A DNA stretch of 64,000 nt from Pogona vitticeps. Its lineage: Eukaryota; Chordata; Lepidosauria; Squamata; Agamidae. A program made the position numbers and the translations under genes. This document shows, in pieces, positions 1 to 12,228 of this stretch. The stretch covers positions 106,192,501 through 106,256,500 of the forward strand of contig NC_135785.1 in NCBI RefSeq assembly GCF_051106095.1, read 5' to 3'. Position 1 is the stretch's first letter; each line of letters starts with the position of its first letter. The notes beneath the pieces are model-generated. The model was not told where the DNA came from. It saw only the letters and a list, made by a program, of their open reading frames with translations, and did not search any database.

Positions 1-915
1 GTACCAAAAATCCACACCCAGCTTTTGTATGAGGAAGTATGAAAACTGCTTACAGTATTTGACTGTTGATAGTTTATTCAAAGATATGAAAAGACAGGAA
101 AAAGCTAACCTTTACAAGTATCAAAATGTGTGGAAACGTGACTTTTCAGAGATCTGAAACTCAGTGTATAAATGGATACTTACTTCTAGGCACCATCTTC
201 TTTTTTAAAAAAAACCCTCAGAGATGTATAATTAAATGAAAATATATTATCAGATGGAGCACATCAGATAGCGAAAAGGGAAGAATATCAGCCAGGCATA
301 CAGGTAATGAAGCATAGTATGCTTAAAAGGCTGAGTGATGATGGGGAAAGTTGACCGCATTTGAACGTATGTTCTGTTTGTACAGATATAACCATGTGTG
401 CATCCACACACTCTTGCTCCTTATTTGCTTGCAGTTCATAACAGCCTCTTAAATCTGCATAGTCATGCCAGTTATGTGTACTTTTGATTGGGAATATCCT
501 AGTCAATGCATAGCAAGGAGCAGCAACTTTGAACTTTGGAAGAGGAAATTACTCTCACATTCCAGAAAGAGCTGACAGTCCTGGTCCTTCCCAAAGTGCT
601 ATTGAAAAGAAAGCTGCAAGAAAACAATAGCATCTCTTTCTTTTGTTTCTTGGCAGAAAAAAAGGGGGGGGGCTCACATAGCAAGTTAGGGATAACAACT
701 CTCACTTTTCTCATCCTCACTGCAAGAACAAGAAACCACATTTTTTTCTTCTTACCTGTGAGATGAGAAGACAATTTCTGCCATGATCAATGAAAGTTCT
801 CACATTTTTCAAAAACTGCACGAATGGCGAAGAACTACAACGGACTCCTACAAGCAAGACACACTCTTGTTTGTTGCTTTTGGTCAGTCCACTCTTTCAG
901 TACTAGCTGTATATG

Positions 916-962
916 GGTGTGCGGGTTGTTTTTTTTTTTTTTGTTTTGTTTCGTTTTGTTTT
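916..962. repeat. T-rich TTTTG low-complexity tract
   Basis: A run of about 15 T is followed by repeated GTTTT/CGTTTT units. It could be the remnant A-tail of a retroposed element on the minus strand, but no body is recognisable next to it. Confidence 0.8.
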
Positions 963-1230
963 GACTTCTGCAGTTCTATGTAGACATTTCATGAAAACTG
1001 GTAAGACATCAACAGACAAATAGTCCTGTTCTCCTTTGCACATCTGAGGCATGAAAAACAAAAACATGAGGGTCGATGACCCTCAGCCTAGCCTAGCAAG
1101 TCAAGACTGCCTCTTAAATAGAAAATGAGTAGTACTTGGAAGTATTTATAACAATGATTTCTGCCTGAACTGTGTAAATTGAATTATGATGGCTACTTTT
1201 CTTGGTGTGGACTCCCAGCCCTTCCCTGGC

Positions 1231-1275
1231 CCCATCAGGTAGGCAGGCAGGCCGGCAGGCCAGCAGGCTGGCCAG
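1231..1275. repeat. Short GC-rich tandem repeat (GGCAGGC/GGCCAGC type)
   Basis: Units such as ggcaggcaggccggcaggcc follow one another with slight variation, and form a small imperfect palindrome because both GGCC and its complement recur. It is a GC island of about 45 bp within AT-rich DNA. Confidence 0.75.
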
Positions 1276-1571
1276 TCCTGGAGTTTTTGAAAGATGCAGG
1301 GGTGATATTTCAACTTTTAAATCAATCACAAAGGCTCCAAATAACACCCCAAAATTATAATTTTTCAAAACTGGAAGTGGACTTCTAAATATTTGTGGTG
1401 TGTGTGGGTTTCTGAGCTTTCTGTATATGGCTGAGCTTCAGAAAGGAAGGTGATAACAGTTTTACACAGAGACCTCTTGCATGAGATGCAGAAACCTCCC
1501 TGCTCCAAGAGTCACACATTGAGTGTGCTTTCATACTGTGTGAACAGTGGATTATATGGCACTCATATCCG

Positions 1572-1630
1572 TTTTGAGAGGCTAATCACATTTCCGGAAG
1601 CCTTCTGGAAGTGCGATTAGCATCTCAAAA
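1572..1630. repeat. Near-perfect 24-bp-arm hairpin
   Basis: The arms at 1572-1595 and 1607-1630 pair at about 20 of 24 positions around an 11-nt loop (ggaagccttct). The loop motif GCCTTCTGGAAGT recurs just downstream at about 1637-1650. The unit could be a foldback MITE relic or an miRNA-like precursor; no flanking target duplication is obvious. Confidence 0.6.
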
Positions 1631-3074
1631 GAGCAGCCTTCTGGAAGTCCTGTTTGGCCAGAAACAAAGTGCATGGGGTGAAGTTACCAGTGCTCCTTGA
1701 AGAAACTATTGGCTTCTTGGAGAAGTTGCACTTGGCATGCAGGACTACTTCTACAGTAAGGACCAAACACTTCTCTTTTTGTCACAGCTGCTGTAATTTG
1801 GCACTGGGCTGGACATTCCCAGAGTGCCTGTGGGGCCGTGAAAATGGATGCATGAAGACTGTATATACCAATGAGCTACATGCTGTCCAATCTGGATAAA
1901 GTTGGGTCCTAAGTTATTTCAACATGAGGTATTCAACAGTACCCAAGTTAATTGGATCAAATCCTATTTTATTGCAAAGGGCTACTCTAAGACTGCATTA
2001 CTAAGTCGTATTCAGGCTAACTCCAAGGCCAAAGAAGATGTGGATGTGGGAACTGGGATTATGGTTTCTTTCTGAGCCCTGTCCTCATATATGATAAATT
2101 CATATGCACAGAGGTCTATATAATGTGCATGACCTTTATCCTCCACAGTATAGTACAAGGTATAGATTTCAGCTGGAGAAAGCTCAGAGTTAATTTGTGT
2201 GTCAATTGCCTGAAACCAATTAGTTGTTGGCTAACGAAGAATGCCACATGTAGTTATAAGGTTACAGCAAAAGTGATGCAACAAGTAGCAACAAAGTTAT
2301 TTCAAATTGTAACAAGTAACATTTTCTAATTAATTTAAAAACTATATTTAAAAAGCTTTTTAAAGCCGAGGCATTTTACATAGTTTTTTTGGGGGGGGGG
2401 AGTTTTTATGCTATTCTTTTATCAATCCTAAATGGAAACAGAAGTATTTTTATTTTATGTTCCATATTTTTAAAAGGTGCAGCATTGGAAGTGGCCAATG
2501 GAAGGATCAAGAGAGACAATTCTATTTCCTGGAGCTGCTGGTACAAACAATGGAACATGTTAATGTATCAACACAGTGGAATATCTGTGTGATCAAGGCA
2601 ACAAGAATGATAACCTCAATCTGGCTGCCAAGAAATAACAAATAAAGCAACAAGTACTTTTTTAAAAGGAGATGTGCTGGACTCTGAGATAGCTTGCATT
2701 TATTTTTTAACTTTTATGGGCAGGGATGCCAGGTAAGCAGAACCAGGGCCAGTAGTCATGATGCCAATTGATATTCCAGGAGTTCATTTCACTGTAAGGA
2801 GTTTCTGCACAGGGCAGATGTGACACAGCACAGATGTCACTTCAACAGTTACAGTGGCAAGTGACTAGATACACAGCACTCACAGAAGCCAGTCTCATGC
2901 ACTTTTCTTGATGCTCACTGTTGGCTTTGTTCTTTGAATAAAGAAGGAAGAGCTACATTAACAATCCTAATCCCCTGTGTGTTTGACTTGCTTTCTGCAC
3001 TACCCAGGTATGGGAAACTTCTGCTTAACGTTTGTAGCTGCCTTCTGTTCCAGTGACATGCAAACACTCGTGGC

Positions 3075-3414
3075 AGGATGTTGCAGCTGCCAGCAGGCGG
3101 GGTAGCCCCTTATTCTGCTCTTTTGCTTAGAGACAGAGCATAAGATCAAAGGGTTATTTTAGTCAATCCTAGTTACAATTAGGTAACTAGTATCCTATCT
3201 GTTTCTCTCATAACATACTATGTAATCATGCTAAGTCAATAAAAGAGCCTTCAGGGCGTTGCTAGTTGGCTCCGCTGACTCGGACTTTTGCTGTCGACTC
3301 CTTTGTTCTCTCTCTAAAGCAATTAGCCTTCCTTTGTTCCGTGATCACCCATGCCCAAGTATAATATCACACCTTTTGAACCCAGAGGGAAGCATTTGGG
3401 GCCTTGTCCTTGTC
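3075..3414 (+). mobile_element. Endogenous retrovirus LTR relic with primer-binding site (fossil)
   Basis: The segment has the order of a retroviral LTR 3' portion. A polyadenylation signal AATAAA lies at about 3239, followed by a GC-mixed R/U5-like part, an end at CA (3394), TT, and then a TGGGG...CTTGTCC stretch at 3397-3414. The last resembles the proline-tRNA primer-binding site that follows LTRs of gamma/epsilon-type retroviruses. The 5' limit is uncertain and no internal genes are recognisable downstream, so this is an old and incomplete remnant. Family placement rests mainly on the primer-site resemblance. Confidence 0.55.
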
Positions 3415-5845
3415 TCAGAAGGTTCCAGTTGTTGAGTTCAGCTAGAAGAAGACTTAGATCTCCTTTCTAGTTGTAAGTCAGGACTTTGCAGACTTCTCCA
3501 TGGGACATAATCACTAATATGCATTCACCACCACCAGTGTAAGAAGTGATATTTTATCCAAAAGAACTGAAAAAACAAACAAACCCAAGGTAGAATCTGG
3601 CCAGTTTCTAAGTGCAGCACAAAAAACATAAAATATTAAGACTCAGAGAATTAATTCTATGGGAATCAAGGTTATGACACAATCAGAAACACATCTGCAT
3701 GAGGCAGAAGTTCCGCAACACAAAAGAAAATGCCCTGATTGCACTCTAAACTACTCACTGGTTTATAAGTTTCCACCATTAGATACTGTACTTTGGAGGC
3801 TTGAGTGGAGATGGATTGGCTTCAAGTCTTCTGTACAATGCAACTGTCTCTTTCTCCCTGCTTCCTTGAACAAGTCCTCAGGACACAGTTGGGGGTGGGT
3901 GGTGGGAGAGAGGGAAGGGAATTTGGGGGTTCAATCCAACCATTGATTACTTATCATAGAATTCCATTAAGAACTTCTAGTACCTCCTCTTAGGGTTCTT
4001 TATTTTCATCTTAACCCATTATAGGCAATGAGGCAATGCTTTGGCTGACTAGCTAGTTGCAGTGTACTGTATAATCTAAAAGGGTTACCTCTCTCTCCCT
4101 GCCCCCTACAGCATTGGATGGGCTGTAGGCATGAATGAATGACATACCTATTCCTAAAATGATTGTGTTAACATTAATGTAAGTCCCATTGATTCAGTGG
4201 CTAAAATCGCACTGGGCACCATCTTCCTGCTCAATGAGAATGATGCCATCATCAGTGGAAGATTGGCACTTATCAAAGATTTCCTTTTTCCATTTTAGGG
4301 TTCCATGTGACTTTGTCTCATTGTGTCCAAACCATGCTTTCCACAAAATGTAAAAAAAGAGGAAGTATTTGATCATTAGCAATCTGTCAGTGATAGCATC
4401 CTGACACTGGCACTATCATTTCCTGCATGTGTTGAGGTACATAATAGATTTTGGCCAATGGATCCACTGTTGGTAAGACTAATAATCTGATTTTTCCATT
4501 GTATCCAACTGTTATTATTGTTTTCGGGTCTAGTAAAAAACCATTCAATTAAGTGGAGTTTTCTACTGTAGGGCATTTTGCCTCTGATATAGCAGATGCA
4601 CAACTGAAGCACAAAAGCAACAAATGTTAGAAGAATAAAATATTGTAATAACTACATTCCGTTCTCTCTCTTTCTCTCTGTTTCATCATGTGAAATATCA
4701 TGCCATCATGCTACTGGTCAGATAAGCTCTGTTAGTCTTTTTCATGCACACACAAACAGAAACACATTCATACACATGCGCAGATGCACACTGAATCACA
4801 TTATTCTTTCCCCACCTATGTCAGTACTGCTTGAGTTCAGTTGGAAGAACTGGATATTAGTGCTTCCAGCTTCTCAGGGGTAATGAATGTGCTTTGGGGT
4901 TTAGTCTGGACTTTACAGTCACTATCCAAGGTGCTGAATTCTATCCACAGAATAGGTTCGGCACATTAAATAGCTTGTTTGAAGTCTGGATAAAAAGCTG
5001 GAGCAGATTCACTACATCTGGGGAATCAGAGTCACCAACCTACACTGGACTGCAGTGATTATTTTCATCTGTCTCTCCAGGGGTGAGGGGCTCCTGCAAC
5101 CACAGAGCCTTTGACATAACCATCTCTGCCACCCATGCTTTTTCAGAGTTTCTGTCACTGGGAAATTCAATTTGATCATTCACCGACACTACTAGATCAA
5201 CAGTTTCAAGTGGATCATCACCCCCAAATTGTTCATGGTTTTCTGTTTATTGAACTAGAAGCTGATTGGAACCACAGTAATCAGAATTTGTTACTACGAG
5301 CTAAACACATTCGAACAGCGGGGGGAAAAATCCCTTATAATTTGTGTTGTATTTTAGAACCTGCAAATGACTGAGACTTGTACAAAATGATTAGATGATT
5401 ACTACGTATGATAATTAAACTAAATATAGTTGACATATAAGAAAAGCCCTAACGTGATGTTATATGTACACAGTGACTTAAAAATGTTAAAGAGAATGAG
5501 ATGTGTTTCACAGTCTTCTATTTAGGGAATTCCTATTCTACTCTTAATTAAATGGTTGGTCTCTTGACAACTACTTATTCTTTTGCTGGTTGCTGCTCTT
5601 GCTCTAGTCGCTGATGCTGCATCTCATTTCAACTCATGCCACATTTTCCCCAGTCAAATAGTGTGTGAATGAGATGGGAATTGCTGTGACGCCTTTAAAA
5701 CTAACATATATATTAAGCATAAATTTACTATATCAGGTTCACGAAGTGCTTTGCACTCAAGATGAAATCTGTGCTACCTCCTTCCCATCAGGAAAAAAGG
5801 GAAGTGAACAAGAAAGCATATGCAATATAATATTTCTAAAATTTA
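3415..5845. other. Stretch without recognised gene or repeat
   Basis: AT-rich DNA with short chance frames only. A (TCTC)-rich patch near 4665-4680 and a CA-rich patch at 4745-4785 are the only simple sequence noted. Confidence 0.6.
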
Positions 5846-5986
5846 TTTTATTATTATTAATAATAATAATAAAAATACTAGTAACAACAACAACAACAAC
5901 AATAATAATAACAATGATAACAACAACAACAACAACAGCAACAACAACAACAACAACAACGATGACGATGATGATGATGATGATAG
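5846..5986. repeat. Compound trinucleotide microsatellite
   Basis: (TTA)n passes into (ATA)n, then (AAC)n interrupted by ATA and ACA units, and ends in (GAT)n, about 140 bp in all. Long frames across it encode only N, T, D, I or V runs and are artefacts of the repeat. Confidence 0.95.
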
Positions 5987-5989
5987 TTT

Positions 5990-6412
5990 GGGACCCTGGA
6001 GTGCCTTTCCTCAAAATTATCTACCCACATTATGGGATCTACCCAGGCAATGCTCTTCCAGGTGGCCATGCTGAAGGAGGCCAGAAAAACATCACCTAGA
6101 AGCCAGACCTCCTCAGCTATGTCACCTATCCTTTGGAATCAACTCTCAGTCAAGCTGTACCTTGCCTACCTTTAAGAGGCTGCAGAAGACAGAACTATTT
6201 AGAAATGTATTTGGTGGCAACCTTGTATAATTTTTTACTTTGCCATTGTCCTGCCATTTTATTATGAAGTGTGGTGCTACCTTGGTTTTGAATTTAAATT
6301 GCTTATCTTATTCTTGTGGTTATTTCTATTGTCTTGACTTACTATCTGTTGTTGTTTGGTCAACTGCCCAGAATAGTGCATCATGCTTACGGGGCAGTAT
6401 ATATAAATAAAT
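5990..6412 (+). mobile_element. L2-type LINE 3' end
   Basis: The first half still reads as the C-terminal coding segment of an L2-like ORF2: frames contain LPTLWDLPRQCSSRWPC and, further on, a KRLQKTELFRN-like stretch, which fits the usual L2 ending of leucine-rich text followed by KTELF. The 3' part has the expected untranslated tail with a CTGCCCAGAATAG motif, GGGGCAGTATATAAATA and AAATAAATA repeats. The element is severely 5'-truncated and begins directly against the microsatellite at 5846-5986. Confidence 0.75.
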
Positions 6413-7320
6413 AAACAGATATACTTAGTTTAATTATATATATAATATATAATATTGATACAAATAAATTGGAAAACCATCCCCAAGAAAGAGAAACCAA
6501 ACTCACAGCATCATTCAACAGCTCCCCATCAGAGTCCCTTCAAAATTGTGCTCACTGAATGTGAGCATAAAGCTATGTCCTCATCTGTGTAGATGGAGTC
6601 TATGCAGAAACAAACCAGCCTTATTTATCTGTTTTCCTGACCTCAGAGGTTTTTGTTGGGAATAAGGCATGGCTGGAAGCCATGGAGACAATTTCCTCAT
6701 CACCCATAAGTAAATTAGGCACTGTTTGCATGCAAAAGTCTGGAGGATTCTGAAAACCTGTTCAGCAAACATGTTGGCAGATCTCTCATAATGAGGATCC
6801 CTGGCTTATTGTGGTTCCTGACTGGGGATGCTCTGCAACTGTGTTCAGCCAAACGTGCTTGTAGAGTTCTTCTTGTATCTTCACTGCCAAAGTTCCAGAT
6901 TCTGGAGATGTTGAGAGAGCAGGGTTTTTATGTACATACCCATCACCACCCCAAATCTAGCTCTTCGTGCAGTTACCTAAAAGCCTTGCATAGGACTAGT
7001 GACCACAGAATGCAGACAGGTCAGTTACACCATTTGACTCCATGATCAGGAACACATACCTTTGCAAGCTATGGGCCAAATTAGAGACAACATTTGTTGC
7101 ATGTAATAAATGTATTTTGGGAATCTTGCAAAGACAGATTGCCAATTGTACTTTCAATGCAGTTAGCAGCTTCAGGAAAACAGTTTACTTTAGGACTGCA
7201 GAAGGACAGGAAAAGAGATAAACTCACCCTCCCATTTGCTACAATACCAATAAATTCCACCATCACCAATTTCTATTTTTTTTTTATTTTAAGAAATATA
7301 GGACCACTCCGTCAAAAATA
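6413..7320. other. Stretch without recognised gene or repeat
   Basis: AT-rich DNA; the frames are short and show no domain. A TATATATAATATATAAT tract lies just after the L2 tail. Confidence 0.55.
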
Positions 7321-7324
7321 AACA

Positions 7325-8880
7325 AGAAACTTTGTAACTGTAGCCCTCCGGTGATCTTGTGAAGAGTGCTCTGGCAACCTTAAGGTTGTACTGGGATACA
7401 ATCTCAAAAATGATATAATAACTGGTGATGGCATTCCAATTGAACTATTTAAAATCATAAAAGATGACCCTATTAAGGTACTACACTCAATATACCAGCA
7501 AGTTTGGAAAACTCAGCAGTGGCTAGAGGATTGGAAAGATCAGTGTACATCCCAATCCCAACGAAGGGCAGTACCAAAGAATGCTCCAACTACCATACAA
7601 TTGCACTCATTTCACACGCTAGCAAGGTTATGCTCAAAATCCTACAAGGTAGGCTTCAGCAGTATGTGGACCGAGAACTCCCAGAAGTGCAAGCTGGATT
7701 TTGAAGGGGCAGAGGAACTAGAGACCAAATTGCTAACATGCACTGGATTATGGAGAAAGCCAGAGAGTTCCAGAAAAACATCTACTTCTGCTTCATTGAC
7801 TAGGCAAAAGCCTTTGACTGTGTGAATCACAACAAACTATGGCCAGTTCTTAAGGAAATGGGAGTGCCTGACCACCTTATCTGTCTCCTGAGAAATCTAT
7901 ATGTGGGACAGGAAGCAACAGTTGGAACTGGATATGGAACAACTGATGGGTTCAAAATTGGGAAAGGAGTACGACAAGGCTGTATATTGTCTCCCTGCTT
8001 ATTTAACTTACGTGTATATGCATAATGCATCATGTGAAAGGCTGGACTGGAGGAATCTCAAGCTGGAATTAAGATTGCCAGAAGAAATATCAACAACCTC
8101 AGATATGCAGATGATACCACTCTGATGGCAGAAAGTGAGGAGAAATTAAAGAACCTCTTAATGAGGGTGAAAGAGGAGAGTGCCAAAAATAGTCTGAAGC
8201 TCAACATAAAAAAACTAAGATCATGGCCACTGGCCACAGCACTTCCTGGCAAATAGAAGGGGAAGATATGGAGGCAGTGACAGTTTTTACTTTCTTGGGC
8301 TCCATGATCACTGCAGATGGTGACAGCAGCCACGAAATTAAAAGACACCTACTTCTTGGGAGGAAAGCAATGACAAACCTTGACAGCATCTTAAAAAGCA
8401 GAGACATCACCTTCCTGACAAAGATTCACATAGTCAAAGCTATGGTTTTTCCAGTAGCGATGTACGGAAGTGAGAGCTGGACCATAAAGAAGGCTGACCA
8501 CAGAATAATTGATGCTTTTGAATTGTGGTGCTGGAGGAGACTCTTGAGAGTCCCCTGGACTACAAAGAGAACAAATCTATCAATTCTGAAGGAAATCAAC
8601 CCTGAGTGGTCACTGGAAGGACAGATCCTGAAGCTGAAACTCCAATACTTTGGCCATCTCATGAGAAGAGAAGACTCCCTGGAAAATACCCTGATGTTGG
8701 GAAAGTGTGAAGGCAAGAGGACAAGGGGACAACAGAGGATGAGACGGATGGACAGTGTCATCGAAGTGACCAACATGACTTTGACCAAACTCCAGTAGGC
8801 AGTGTAATACAGGAGGGCATTTCCTGTTGTGGTCCATGGGGTCATGAATAGTCGGACATGACTTAACAACTAAACACAGC
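7325..8880 (+). mobile_element. BovB (RTE clade) LINE, 5'-truncated
   Basis: This is the 3' half of a BovB LINE: reverse transcriptase, C-terminal domain and the characteristic 3' end in which the last coding segment runs through GTGGTCCATGGGGTCATGAA and AGTCGGACATGACTTAACAA. BovB is an RTE-clade non-LTR retrotransposon abundant in squamates and known to have moved horizontally between squamates and ruminants, so close likeness to cattle copies is expected. The endonuclease part is missing. Orientation is plus. Related fragments in this window are at 10153-10362, 36296-36800 and 44808-45675. Confidence 0.95.
7400..8798 (+). pseudogene. BovB reverse transcriptase, decayed
   Basis: Visible motifs in order are SVYIPIPTKGS (about 7537), NYHTIALISHASKVMLKIL, AKAFDCVNHNKL (7804-7839, RT motif A), GVRQGCILSPCLFNL (about 7966-8010, motif B) and YADDTTLMAES (8104-8136, catalytic motif C with both Asp present). 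The longest remaining open part is 8223-8798 (191 codons), from the post-RT region ATGHSTSWQIEG to MRREDSLENTLMLGKCEG. It is broken: in-frame stops occur at 7702-7704 and 7801-7803, the frame is lost near 8010-8040, and it shifts again in an A-run near 8210. It cannot make an active enzyme. Confidence 0.93.
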
Positions 8881-8884
8881 TGTT

Positions 8885-9870
8885 CCACTTTCTTGAGAAT
8901 CTGTTCTAACATGTGTTTGCTTTTATTTAGACTATCTTCTTTCACCTCTGGGGAATTTGTTTCTAAGTTAAGTTTCATTCTGTCCTCTGGGAAAGCTTTG
9001 GAAAAATAATTCATCTACCTTTCAACATGGCATCCATTTTGTCAATAAAAAATCTGTAAATATCTTTGGGACTTCCCAGTAGATTCCATAATTAACCTCT
9101 TACTCCATAAGTGCTATATATTCAATTTGTAATGCCCCTTGGGGTTATGCTTGTCTTTTTCTTGCTGTTTGGTCCTGATAGCCTTTTCTTTTTGCCTTAT
9201 ATTTAATATACCTCCTTCAAAGTACCTTTTGCACCTTTTGTTTACTTCCCCCCCAGTTCATTATCACTTATTACTGTCTCTTTGGAGAGCCTCTTAAGGT
9301 TGTTAAAAATCATTGTCTGCCTTTGCAGACAATTTTTTTCCTTCAAATTTTGCCCGGTGTGTTCACTTTGCAAACCACTGTTTGTGATTCTTTGCAAATC
9401 AATTCATCTTCTGCATTAAAATTTCAGAAATAATGTCTGAGATGGGAGTAATAGGGGTTCAGGAACCCAGTATGGTTATTATTCAACACTTGGACAGGAC
9501 ATTTATTGCAAAGCTACTGTATGCAGGTTGGAAAGAAAGCTCTAATGTGAGTGGTTTCCCTACCATGCATATACAATGACAATACAGAACTGCCCAGAAA
9601 AGACAATATTGTTGGAGAAAGGGGGGTTGTAGAGAGAGAGGAATAAATAATATGAGATAGATTGTTTCAAGAAAGAAAGCCTCATATGTTAGTTTATAAG
9701 ACTTGAGTAGTACTGAGTAGAACTTACTAAAAAAAGAGAATGTTGCTAAGAAGGATGGGGACAGTAGGAAGAGAGAACAACCTAATCTGCTGGTTTGCAG
9801 GATCTGAGCATGGATGTTAATGACTTGGAAGTCACTAACTCATATAGTCACCACATATAAGAAGTAACAT
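8885..9870. other. Stretch without recognised gene or repeat
   Basis: No gene seen. A perfect short stem (ATTGTCTGC/GCAGACAAT) followed by a T-run lies at about 9312-9340; in a vertebrate genome I attach no function to it. Confidence 0.55.
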
Positions 9871-10062
9871 GAACCTTGTGACACAGTGGTTAAACTGCAG
9901 AGCTGCCTTCAAAAGCTCAAGGTTGACTCAGCCTTCCATCCTTTCAAGATCAATGAACTGATTACTGAGCTTCCTGGGGAAGGCAATGTGTAACCTGCAT
10001 AATTAAACTGTAAACTACTGAGAGTGTTTTAAGAGCTATGGGCACATTTTGCTTTGCTTTGC
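9871..10062 (+). mobile_element. tRNA-headed SINE, internally shortened
   Basis: Begins GAACCTTGTGACACAGTGGT, matching a polymerase III A-box-like head (GAGCCTTGTGGCGCAGTGGT in better copies), and continues with CAAGGTTGACTCAGCCTTCC, GGCAATGTGTAACCTGCATA and the CTTTGCTTTGC tail. The B-box part between head and body is largely missing. Four other copies of this family are at 24114, 37725, 48111 and 59554. Confidence 0.85.
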
Positions 10063-10152
10063 ACATACCATCTATGGAGTTCCCTCCCCCCTTAACTATA
10101 AGTGTATAGTGAAAAGATAGGTTGAATGGTTGAGACTATGACAGGATTTGTT

Positions 10153-10362
10153 TGTTTGTTCAGTCGTTTAGTCATGTCCGACTCTTCGTGACCCCATGGA
10201 CCAGAGCACGCCAGGCCCTCCTATCTTCCACCACCTCCCGGAGTTGTGTCAAATTCATGTTGGTTGCTTCGATGACACTGTCCAACCATCTCATCCTCGG
10301 TCGTCCCCTTCTCCTCTTGCCTTCACACTTTCCCAACATCAAAGTCTTTTCCAAGGATATAG
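10153..10362 (-). mobile_element. BovB LINE 3' end fragment
   Basis: The minus-strand text is the terminal 210 bp of BovB: it opens here as GTTCAGTCGTTTAGTCATG, then CCGACTCTTCGTGACCCCATGG, the reverse complement of the BovB 3' end. Minus-strand reading still gives LEKTLMLGKCEGKRRRGRPR and REVVEDRRAWRALVHGVTKS. It is severely 5'-truncated, as is usual for LINE insertions. Confidence 0.93.
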
Positions 10363-12228
10363 GCACCAAATCTCTGCTAACACTTAGTAAGGTCATCCCT
10401 AGTCAGAAAACTAAAAAGAATAATTTCACAACCTAAATGAATGAGCTTCTGAATATTGTTCTCTTTTCATTTTTAATACCTTTTAAAATATGTTTACAAC
10501 CACAAGAAGAATCCATTTGGAAGCAGAATTTCTGTTTGGCCTGGAAGGAGTTAAAAACTCAATTGGATCCTGATTGACAGGTTTAAAGTTCAGAATGTTT
10601 ACTGAAACCACTCAGGGCTGGGACAACACAACTGCTCTGTGATATTGTAATGCAGAAATACTTTTAATATGCTCCCAAAAATTGTATATTAATCCTCTTC
10701 AGATACAGAGCCTTCCCCTTTCTGGAGGACTGTCACTACATTGCTTTCTTTAAAGCAAGTCTGTTGTTTTTAATAATTCCTTTTTAAAAAAAAACCCTGT
10801 CTTTTGACTCTGTTTTTGGGACCTTTCATTGACCTTCACTCTTCCCTGCCCATGAAGCTTCAACAATGCATCTACTTTGGAACAGTCTTGGTTGTAAACC
10901 TGTTCCATGCATGGTCAGCTTATAATAAAGTCACAGTTTCTCCCAATTTTTACAGGAATTTTTGAAAATCAATATTTCAGCCACAGCAACCGGGATTCTT
11001 TTCAAATAAAAAAAAAGTTGATGGGCAACCTGTTCTCTTTAAAGATGAGCAAGATTGGTCCTTTTTTATTTTTATGAACTAGTTTAAATCTGGGAACATT
11101 TAGATTTGCCTTTTTTTAATGAATTGAGAGATGTAAAGCAGTTTTTTTTTTAAAAAAAATCATAGCTCCAAAGCCCTTTGCCCAAATTTCCACAAATTTG
11201 GCAAATAATCAAGATCAGGCTGTCTGCTATACCTGTGTCAGATTTGGTAATGATCTGGCATCCAGCTCTACAATTATAATTTTTTTGGTTTGACTTGCCC
11301 CATTTTTAGAATTGTCTTGTAGAATGTTTCTTTGCTATGCTGCACAATAACATAGTGCAGCTATAATAATAAGTATGCATGTCTGCTGGAAGCATGAACA
11401 TGCATGGCCAAAACTACAAGTTTTCTAAAGACAAGATATTTTGCTAAGAAAAAAAGAATTCTGAAAGAGAAATGTGAAACAATACGAGATGCACTTATCT
11501 GTTTATAGTACCGGAGGTATTTGCAATTTCAATGCTAATCACAGATGAAGAACGAATAGACTACAATTGTTCTCAAGACTACAATACAAAGAAAGAGAAA
11601 ATAAAGAATCTGGAAGAAAATTTAACTAATCCTTTTATTATTATCACACACCAAAAAGATAATAAGCAGAAGCAGAATGAAATCCATATACATAATGCAT
11701 GTTCACATCAGAGTGGAAGAAGGGGAAAATATCCAAACAGGATAAATTAAATTTACATTGTGTTGCTTCATTATGCACAAACAAATAAAATTTAAAAAGC
11801 CATAAAAACCCAGTCATAGATTATTTTGCACACGATGAACATGAACATTTAACTTTTTTTTTATTTACTACTATTATTTAAGGCTCCTGTTGCCTTATAT
11901 TACAGTATACTAAAAACAGTAGGGAAGATATATTAATAAATCCACTTTTGAGATGGAAAATTGTAGGAATCTGAAAATAGCATAATAAAATTCCCTTTAA
12001 ATCATGCCCAGCCCTTTAAATAAAGCTGGTGAAAACAACATAGATCATGACATGCCACGTTGGTGAATAACACTTCTCCACTTGCCCCCCCATGCCTCAT
12101 TCCCAGGGCATATTAAAGTGGAGCCAGTCCAGTCTCAAGAGAACAGAGAGAGAGGGCAAAGGGGGGATGCATGCGTGAGAAGGTGTTCAGAGTTGCATTT
12201 GAATAAGAAAATAAAAAGCAAGGAAACA
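10363..12228. other. Stretch without recognised gene
   Basis: AT-rich with several T/A runs. The text at 11160-11290 (CAAATTTGGC... CAGATTTGG) faintly recalls the unclassified repeat at 16260 but too weakly to call. Confidence 0.5.

Larger units (their letters stand above)
1..3070. other. AT-rich stretch without recognised gene
   Basis: I see no gene, RNA gene or identifiable interspersed element here apart from the low-complexity tracts and hairpin listed separately. Open frames are short, carry no known domain and have compositions expected of chance frames. A run of ten G lies near 2391-2400. Confidence 0.6.

Noticed and set aside
5665-6099. 144-codon frame and its antisense shadows
   Set aside because: Length is produced by the trinucleotide microsatellite; the end is L2 text.
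7325-8880. BovB likeness to ruminant repeats as a novel horizontal transfer
   Set aside because: Transfer of BovB between squamates and ruminants is already well established, and squamates carry it abundantly.
9307-9341. Stem followed by a T-run resembling a rho-independent terminator
   Set aside because: Bacterial terminator logic does not apply; no gene precedes it.
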